Of a DNA stretch of 64,000 nt, positions 58,618-64,000 are shown in pieces. Each line of letters begins with the position of its first letter. Within the stretch, counting starts at the first letter, position 1. The stretch comes from Armatimonadaceae bacterium. GTDB lineage: Bacteria; Armatimonadota; Armatimonadia; Armatimonadales; Armatimonadaceae. The notes beneath the pieces were generated by a model. The model was not told where the DNA came from and made no database searches. It saw only the letters and a list, made by a program, of their open reading frames with translations. The stretch is from contig JAUJOK010000026.1 in assembly GCA_030447685.1 (NCBI GenBank), positions 20,606 to 84,605 of the forward strand, read 5' to 3'. The translations under genes were made by a program, and so were the position numbers.

Positions 58618-60087
58618 TTACTCCCGGAAGGCGTCGGCGGGGCCGTAGGGGGCCAGGGCGACGGTCGCATACGGATTGAAGATAATATCGTCTTCCCGCG
58701 CGGCGAACCGCCACATCCGGCCCACCAGATCGCGCTTCGCTTCCGCGTATTCGGGCTGCTCCGCCACATTTGTCATCTCGTGCGGGTCATGACGCAGATC
58801 GTACAGCTCATCGAAGTCGAAGCCATTGTAGACGTACTTGAACGCTTTCGTGGTGACGCTGCGCTGGGTGTAGTATAGCTCGACGCCATTTAACTGCGTA
58901 TGGACGGCGTCCGGCCAGTCGGCGGGCGTGTCGCCGCGCAGGAACGGCGCGAGGCTCCGGCCCGTCAGATTGTCGGGAACGGCTGCGCCGCTCAACTCAG
59001 AGAAAGTTGGCGCGAAGTCCGCCAGGGTAATGAACTCCTCCACGTCCCGGTTTGGATGCGCGATGCCGCCGGGCCAGCGGGCGATGGCCGGGATATGGTA
59101 CGCTTCGCGAAAAGCAGGGACACCTTTGCAGTACAGACCGTGTGCGCCGCAATACTCGCCGTGGTCGCTCAGGCGCAGAACCAGCGTATTTTCGGCCTGC
59201 CCCGTCGCGTCCAGCGCCTCCAATACCTCGCCGAACAGCGCATCCTCCATCGTGCAGTACGCCCAGTAGTGGCGAATGGATTCGCGCACCTCCTCTTCGG
59301 AAAGCTGATCCCAGTATTGCCGCCGCATCCGCTGGTACACGCGCGGCTTGTCTGACAGGTCATCCTGGAAGTTCGGCGGCAGGGGAATATCCACATCGTC
59401 ATACATTCGCAGAAAACGCTCCGGCACGACGAACGGGTCGTGCGGGCCGATGGTCCCGACATACAGGCACCAGGGCGCGTCCCCGCCTGCCAGTCGGGGC
59501 AGGGCATCCACAGCAGAACGGACGACACGATAGTCGCCGGTTTTTTCATAACCTTTTGGCCCGGCATCGGGAACAGAAGAATAAAGCTGGAGGTCGCCCC
59601 AGCCGGGTCGCCGTATCTGCCCCGGTTTTCGGGGGGTGTCCGTTTCGGGCTGCCGCCGCGCCTGCTCCTGCCACTGAGCCGCCGAGCGGTGCATATAGCT
59701 GCCCTTGCCCGCCGTCACCAGCAGTTCTTCCCATCCCCGCTCCGCCGGGTTCTCCGTGTCGGAGACGTGCCATTTGCCGGAGAATCCCAGGTGGTACCCC
59801 GCCGCGCGCAGCGTCTCGCTCCAGGTGGTCACACCCTCGTTGAGTCGGGCATGAATGCGCGTGGGATTGCTGATGTTGTTGTAAACGCCGTGGCGGCTCG
59901 GATACAGGCCGGTGAAGAAGGTCGCGCGCGACGGGCAGCAGTGCGCGGTCGGGCAGTAGGCATGGCGAAACGTGACCCCCTCCCGCGCCAGCCGGGTGGC
60001 ATTCGGCGTGATGCACGGGTGGTCGGGCCGGAGCACATCGGCCTGCTCCTGGTCGCTCATGAAGATCAGAATGTTGGGTGGAGCCAT
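58618..60087 (-). CDS. Sulfatase
   Basis: 489 residues. NILIFMSDQEQADVLRPDHP opens the domain; the CCPSRATFFTG motif has the Cys-x-Pro-Ser-Arg signature in which the Cys becomes formylglycine through a sulfatase-modifying enzyme not seen in this window. FSGKWHVSDTENP, GPHDPFVVPERF and LVLRLSDHGEYCGAHGLYCKG provide the metal and substrate residues. No signal peptide is apparent, so it may be cytoplasmic. Start chosen at the ATG 9 bases after TAAGG. Last gene of the minus-strand sugar operon. Confidence 0.92.
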   Translation of the reverse strand: MAPPNILIFMSDQEQADVLRPDHPCITPNATRLAREGVTFRHAYCPTAHCCPSRATFFTGLYPSRHGVYNNISNPTRIHARLNEGVTTWSETLRAAGYHLGFSGKWHVSDTENPAERGWEELLVTAGKGSYMHRSAAQWQEQARRQPETDTPRKPGQIRRPGWGDLQLYSSVPDAGPKGYEKTGDYRVVRSAVDALPRLAGGDAPWCLYVGTIGPHDPFVVPERFLRMYDDVDIPLPPNFQDDLSDKPRVYQRMRRQYWDQLSEEEVRESIRHYWAYCTMEDALFGEVLEALDATGQAENTLVLRLSDHGEYCGAHGLYCKGVPAFREAYHIPAIARWPGGIAHPNRDVEEFITLADFAPTFSELSGAAVPDNLTGRSLAPFLRGDTPADWPDAVHTQLNGVELYYTQRSVTTKAFKYVYNGFDFDELYDLRHDPHEMTNVAEQPEYAEAKRDLVGRMWRFAAREDDIIFNPYATVALAPYGPADAFRE

Positions 60088-60098
60088 TGTCACATGCC

Positions 60099-61163
60099 TT
60101 ACCTTGCAGTGAATCGGAAGACGGTTGTCTCGTGGAACGACTCGCCGGGCCTCAAAATCACCGACGGGAAGTGCGGATGATGCACGGAGTCCGGGAAGTG
60201 CTGCGTTTCCAGACAGAACCCCGCGTGTTTTTGATAGACCTGCCCGCCTTTGCCCGTCAGGGCGCCGTCCAGGAAGTTGCCGGTGTAAAGCTGCACGCCC
60301 GGCTGCGTCGTATGCACTTCCATGACGCGCCCCCTGGTCGGTTCGTAAACGCGCGCCCCCAGAGCCATTTCCGAGCCACCGCCGCTATTAAACACATAGT
60401 TATGGTCGTAGCCACCGGGAACCTGTTCTATTTGCGCACCGATGGGCGTGGGCCGGGTGAAGTCCATCGGCGTGTTCTGCACGGGCGCGATCTCACCGGT
60501 GGGTATCTTGGTGTCGTCCACCGGCGTATAGCGGTCGGCGGCGAGCATCAGTTCGTGGCGGAGAATATCGCCTGCCCCGGCCAGGTTGAAGTAGCTGTGG
60601 TTGGTCAGGTTGAGCGGGGTGGCTCTGTCGGTCGTGGCGGTGTAGTCAATCGCAAGCGCGTTGTCTTCCGTCAGGGTATAGGTGACGGCGACGGACAGGG
60701 TGCCGGGATAGCCCTCTTCGCCTTCCGGGCTGACATAAGTAAAGCGCACCTACGGGTCGCCCCCGGCGGTCACGGACGGATCAGACAACCACACCTGCTT
60801 GTCGAAGCCTTTTTTGCCGCCGTGCAGAGAGTTCGGCCCGTTGTTAACCGCAAGGGTGTACTCGACGCCGTCCAGCGTAAATTTACCTCCGGCGATACGG
60901 TTGGCGAAGCGACCGGCAATCGCGCCGAAGAAGGGGTGGCCTTTAAGGTACTGCTCCAGATTGTCGAAGCCCAGAACCACATCGCCTATCTGCCCGGCGC
61001 GGTCCGGCGTGTGCAGTTCGGTCAGCAGCGCGCCGTAGGTCATGATTTTCGCGGTCATGCCCCGGCGGTTGCTTAACGTATAAAGCTCTACGGTTTTGCC
61101 TTCCGGCGTACTGCCGAAGTCCGAACGCTCTATGCCTGCCTCGCCGGATGTTGTCTGCGTCAT
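60099..61163 (-). pseudogene. galM: Aldose 1-epimerase with one internal TAG
   Basis: 354 codons, start at the ATG after GAGGAGAAAAGA. It interconverts alpha and beta aldoses. Catalytic features are all present: [26 protein letters not shown], and the late Glu in [12 protein letters not shown] single TAG at 60750-60752 interrupts an otherwise unbroken frame between VTAGGDP and [13 protein letters not shown]. Gln (CAG) would be one base away. So either a nonsense mutation, an error, or readthrough. Same operon as the dehydratase and sulfatase. Confidence 0.85.
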
Positions 61164-61185
61164 TCTTTTCTCCTCGGTAACGTCG

Positions 61186-62313
61186 TCACCAGTTCGTGTA
61201 CGAGCCGTCGGGCCGCTGGAAAAGCGGAACCGGGGCGCGGCGCTCGGTGACTTCCATGATCTGCTGCGCGCCCGCCGGGTCGAACTCGACACCCAGTCCC
61301 GGATGCGCCTCCGGCCACAGTTTGCCGTCTTTGAACGTGCATCCCTGCGGCAGATGCGGCGGTGTCTTCGGGGCCGCGCCCGCGATCTCCATTACGACCG
61401 GCACCGGAAGTGTCGCCAGCACCTGCACCAGTGCGGCCAGCGCAATCGGCCCGGTGAAGTGGGGAATCATCCCGACATAGTGCGTCTCGCACAGCGCGGC
61501 GATCTTCACGAACTCGGTGATGCCGCCCGTGTTGGGCAGCGTCACCCGCGTATAGTTGATGATTTGCCGCTCGATCAGTTCGTTGATCTCCCAGCGGTCG
61601 CCGAAATGCTCCCCGACCGCAATCGGCGCTTTGACCTGCGCGCGGAACGTGGACAACGCGCCGGGATTCTCCGAGCGCAGCGGGTCCTCGACAAAAAGCG
61701 GGTTCAATTCTTCCAAAAGCGAGCACAGACGCACGGCGTCGGCCATGTCCAGGCGCGTGTGGAAATCAATGGCCCAATCGCCGTCGGCCCCGACGCCCTC
61801 ACTGATCTCCCGGCACGCTTCGTAGGTTTTATCGACCATGCGGCGCGAATGAAAGACGCCGTCCCCGGTCTCCTCCACCGAGGTGCGAAAGGCGCGGAAC
61901 CCGGCTTCCCGGCACGCCCGCGCCGTCTCTTTGCGGCTGCCCTGCCGGGGAAAGCCGGTGGAATAGCACTCCACATAACTGCGTGTCAGGCCGCCCAGTA
62001 GCTCATAGACCGGCACACCCAGGGTTTTGCCCTTGATGTCCCAGAGCGCCAGGTCGAGCGCGCCGAGCGCGTGCAGCTTTTCGCGGCCCGGCGGGTAAAA
62101 ATAGCCCCGGTACATAAGCTGCCACAAATGCTGGATGCGCGCCGGGTCTTCCCCGATCAGCATACCGGCGCACTGCTCCAGTGTATCCTTCGACCCGCCC
62201 TCGCCGATGCCGATGATCCCGGCGTCCGTTTCCACGGTAACGACCATATCGCTCTGGTTGAACGTCGGGTTGAGCTTCTGGGGCAGGTAGCCACGAATGC
62301 GCGTGATTTTCAC
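61186..62313 (-). CDS. Mandelate racemase/enolase-superfamily sugar-acid dehydratase
   Basis: 375 residues, GTG start overlapping the upstream stop (GTGA), AAAGGA before it. Capping domain at the N-terminus (MKITRIRGYLPQKLNPTFNQ) and a TIM-barrel with metal ligands in AIDFHTRLDMADA, LFVEDPLRSENPG and PIAVGEHFGDRWE; His in MIPHFTGPIALAAL. Resembles galactonate/gluconate-type dehydratases, but specificity is not certain. With galM beside it, a role in hexose or hexonate use is reasonable. Confidence 0.9.
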   Translation of the reverse strand: MKITRIRGYLPQKLNPTFNQSDMVVTVETDAGIIGIGEGGSKDTLEQCAGMLIGEDPARIQHLWQLMYRGYFYPPGREKLHALGALDLALWDIKGKTLGVPVYELLGGLTRSYVECYSTGFPRQGSRKETARACREAGFRAFRTSVEETGDGVFHSRRMVDKTYEACREISEGVGADGDWAIDFHTRLDMADAVRLCSLLEELNPLFVEDPLRSENPGALSTFRAQVKAPIAVGEHFGDRWEINELIERQIINYTRVTLPNTGGITEFVKIAALCETHYVGMIPHFTGPIALAALVQVLATLPVPVVMEIAGAAPKTPPHLPQGCTFKDGKLWPEAHPGLGVEFDPAGAQQIMEVTERRAPVPLFQRPDGSYTNW

Positions 62314-63266
62314 GGTTTTTCCTTTTCCTCGGCACGCGCCCGGCGCAGCACATCCGCCGACGCCCGCAAATCCTTCAGTTCCGTCTCGCTCAGGGGAAGC
62401 GTAATCACCCGCTCGACACCACGCGCGCCGACGACGCAGGGTGTGCTCAGATAAACGCCGTCGATGCCGTACTGCCCGCTGAGGCGTGTGGAAACGGGAA
62501 GCACCGAATGCTCGTCGCGCAGGATCGCCTCGCAGATACGGGTGACGCAGGAGGCGATGGCGAAGGTCGTGCTGCCCTTGCGCTCAGCCACCTCCGGCCC
62601 GGCGCGGCGCACCCGGTGCAGTATCTCGTCCCAGGCCGGAAGCGGCCCCTTGGTTCCGGCGAAATCGGCGAGCGGCATCCCGGCCACATGCGCGCAGCTC
62701 CAGGCGGCGATCTCGGAGTCGCCGTGCTCGCCCAGGATAAAGGCATCCAGCGCCCGCGCCTCCACCCCCAGTTCGTCGCCCAGCATCTGCCGCAGCCGCG
62801 CCGTATCGATCACCGTGCCGGTGCCCAGCACGCGCTCGGTCGGCAGGCCGGACTCTTCCTGCGCGACCTGCGCCAGAATGTCCACGGGGTTGGTCGTCAT
62901 CAGCAGAATGCCGTCAAAGTCATGCGCCCTGAGCTGCCGCACACAGTCGCGGATGACACCGATGTTGTCGTCCAATAAATCAAGACGCGACCCGCCCTGC
63001 TTGCCCGCCGACCCCGCCGTGACGACGACAATCGCGCTGCGCGCCGCCTCGGCATAGTCGCCCACCCAGACCTGCACCGGCGGCCCCAGTGGGACGGCGT
63101 GCTGCAAATCGCGCGCCTCGCCCTCGGCCTTCTCCTCGTTGACATCGAGAAGGACGAGTTCGCGGACGAGATGGCTTTGCAGCAGGGCGTAGGCGGTGGT
63201 CGCGCCGACATTGCCGCAGCCGATAACGGCGACACGATCTGTCAAACCGGGGGATGCCTGGGACAC
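62310..63266 (-). CDS. ldh: L-lactate/malate dehydrogenase family
   Basis: 318 residues from a GTG 8 bases after AAGGAG; the open frame reaches 63311 without a site. Rossmann motif VAVIGCGNVGATTAYALLQ, TTNPVDILAQVA, and the catalytic loop ILGEHGDSEIAAWS with its His. The Asp after the fourth strand (LLDVNEEKAEGEA) indicates NAD. TTNPVDI and the length favour L-lactate dehydrogenase over malate. First gene of the sugar-acid operon; its stop overlaps the dehydratase start. Confidence 0.88.
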   Translation of the reverse strand: MSQASPGLTDRVAVIGCGNVGATTAYALLQSHLVRELVLLDVNEEKAEGEARDLQHAVPLGPPVQVWVGDYAEAARSAIVVVTAGSAGKQGGSRLDLLDDNIGVIRDCVRQLRAHDFDGILLMTTNPVDILAQVAQEESGLPTERVLGTGTVIDTARLRQMLGDELGVEARALDAFILGEHGDSEIAAWSCAHVAGMPLADFAGTKGPLPAWDEILHRVRRAGPEVAERKGSTTFAIASCVTRICEAILRDEHSVLPVSTRLSGQYGIDGVYLSTPCVVGARGVERVITLPLSETELKDLRASADVLRRARAEEKEKP

Positions 63267-63356
63267 GGGAAAGCTCCTTCTTCGTACGAACGTTGCCTGT
63301 TCTTTCCCCAATCGCGCGGCTCCTACGCGGCGGCAGAGCGTCTGACTGCCTTCTCC

Positions 63357-63806
63357 CTACCCCCCCGTACGCAGCGCGCCGATCTGCTCCCGAACCGCAT
63401 CGATGTCCCCGCGCATCTGCGCTATCGCCTCGTCCAGCGCGGTTCGCGCCTCCGGGGAAAGTTTTCCGAACTGCGCCATGCGCTCCGGCGACAGGTCGGC
63501 GAGCACCTCCTCGTCCAGCCGCCGCGCCAGGAAAGAGACCCAATAAAGCGTCGCCCCCAGCGGTTCGCGCGCCTGCCGTTCCCGTACCGCCTCGCCCGCG
63601 AACTGCTCCGCGACCGCGTGCGCGTGATTGTACAGCCTTTCCAGCGCCTGTTCGATCTCCTGCCAGGCCGTCTGCGGCAGCGGCGTCAGTGCGCGCCCGC
63701 TTTGCGCGGGCGACTGCCCATCGCGCGCCGCCCGCGCGATCTGGCCCCGAATCTGCTCGATACCGACCAGCGTCCCCAGCAGGCGGTTTTTTTGTCCTTC
63801 CGTCAT
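63357..63806 (-). CDS. Unknown helical protein
   Basis: 149 residues, almost entirely alpha-helical (LLGTLVGIEQIRGQIARAAR; WQEIEQALERLYNHAHAVAE). No signal peptide, Cys or metal motif. AGAAGGTAGAAC precedes the ATG. Lies between the transporter-like gene and the dehydrogenase on the same strand. Family not recognised. Confidence 0.65.
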   Translation of the reverse strand: MTEGQKNRLLGTLVGIEQIRGQIARAARDGQSPAQSGRALTPLPQTAWQEIEQALERLYNHAHAVAEQFAGEAVRERQAREPLGATLYWVSFLARRLDEEVLADLSPERMAQFGKLSPEARTALDEAIAQMRGDIDAVREQIGALRTGG

Positions 63807-63820
63807 GTTCTACCTTCTTT

Positions 63821-64000
63821 TTACTGGTTCCAGCCGAGCTTGCCGTTGATCGAGATGCTGTAGGTCGCCTGGCGCTCGTTCAGCATCGAGAACGTCGCCC
63901 AGATGGCCTCCGCCGCGAACTCACCCAGAATCAGGCCCAGCGCGATGCCGCGCAGCTTATCATAGCCGCGCAGGCCGTAATAGCGCTGCACGAACACCTT
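63821..64000 (-). CDS. C-terminal end of a multi-pass membrane protein (OPT-like/DUF6784-type)
   Basis: The last 59 residues only: YYGLRGYDKLRGIALGLILG then EFAAEAIWATFSML and a short hydrophilic tail YSISINGKLGWNQ. The GLILGEFAAEAIWA segment resembles the last helix of large membrane proteins common in Armatimonadota and Planctomycetota. The rest is outside the window. Confidence 0.5.
   Translation of the reverse strand, partial: KVFVQRYYGLRGYDKLRGIALGLILGEFAAEAIWATFSMLNERQATYSISINGKLGWNQ

Overview
The window is GC-rich DNA from a bacterium most like Armatimonadota (a planctomycete-like relative is the main alternative). The best marker is a pseudopilin of the DUF1559-like type with the [13 protein letters not shown] / QDYDE signature typical of that phylum. 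It also has planctomycete-type cytochrome (PSCyt1/DUF1549/DUF1553) plus DUF1501 gene pairs, phytanoyl-CoA dioxygenase-like proteins, a sulfatase and OPT-like membrane proteins. Everything here is read from sequence; no database search was run.

Layout. 1-684 is the start of a polysaccharide-export gene. 1.1-5.2 kb is a worn mobile zone: a zinc-ribbon gene, an old IS3 fragment, a nearly complete IS3 element, a tyrosine recombinase cut off by that IS, tRNA-Lys(CTT), and an IS1-like element with terminal repeats and a 7-bp target duplication. 5.2-7.5 kb holds superoxide dismutase and a GT4 glycosyltransferase. 7.5-12.9 kb is the most coherent regulatory unit: a pseudopilin, a purple-acid-phosphatase-like enzyme and a beta-propeller/phosphoesterase, each preceded by 11-bp-spaced CTTAANNN repeats and a -10 element 8 bp further on. 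This is a predicted Pho regulon.

13.1-23.8 kb (minus strand) holds an unusual transporter locus: ABC ATPase, FtsX-type permease, PqqD-like protein, an unknown protein, an OPT-like carrier and a 1572-residue protein that joins an M28-peptidase fold lacking its metal ligands to an FtsX permease. 24-29.7 kb holds a Gfo/Idh/MocA oxidoreductase, a frameshifted subtilisin, and a TetR gene with a consensus promoter and operator ahead of a beta-lactamase-fold hydrolase.

29.7-46.7 kb holds two PSCyt1/DUF1501 pairs separated by accessory genes: a PIN-type toxin-antitoxin pair, a nuclease-like protein, a lipoprotein phosphatase, a GMC oxidoreductase with its small subunit, PhyH, an esterase and a nucleotidyltransferase-type pair. 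46.7-56.9 kb is rich in frameshifts: GNAT/SCP2 acetyltransferase, GH130, esterase, a thioredoxin-like lipoprotein with an in-frame TGA, PhyH and hydantoinase/oxoprolinase A and B. 56.9-64 kb is a minus-strand series including a BON lipoprotein, an RBBP9-like hydrolase, and an apparent sugar-acid operon (lactate/malate dehydrogenase, enolase-superfamily dehydratase, aldose epimerase with an internal TAG, sulfatase).

Caution: about 25.1-27.7 and 46.4-56 kb contain many single-base indels, several in G/C runs. They look more like sequencing or assembly error than coordinated gene decay, so genes marked pseudogene there may be intact in the organism.
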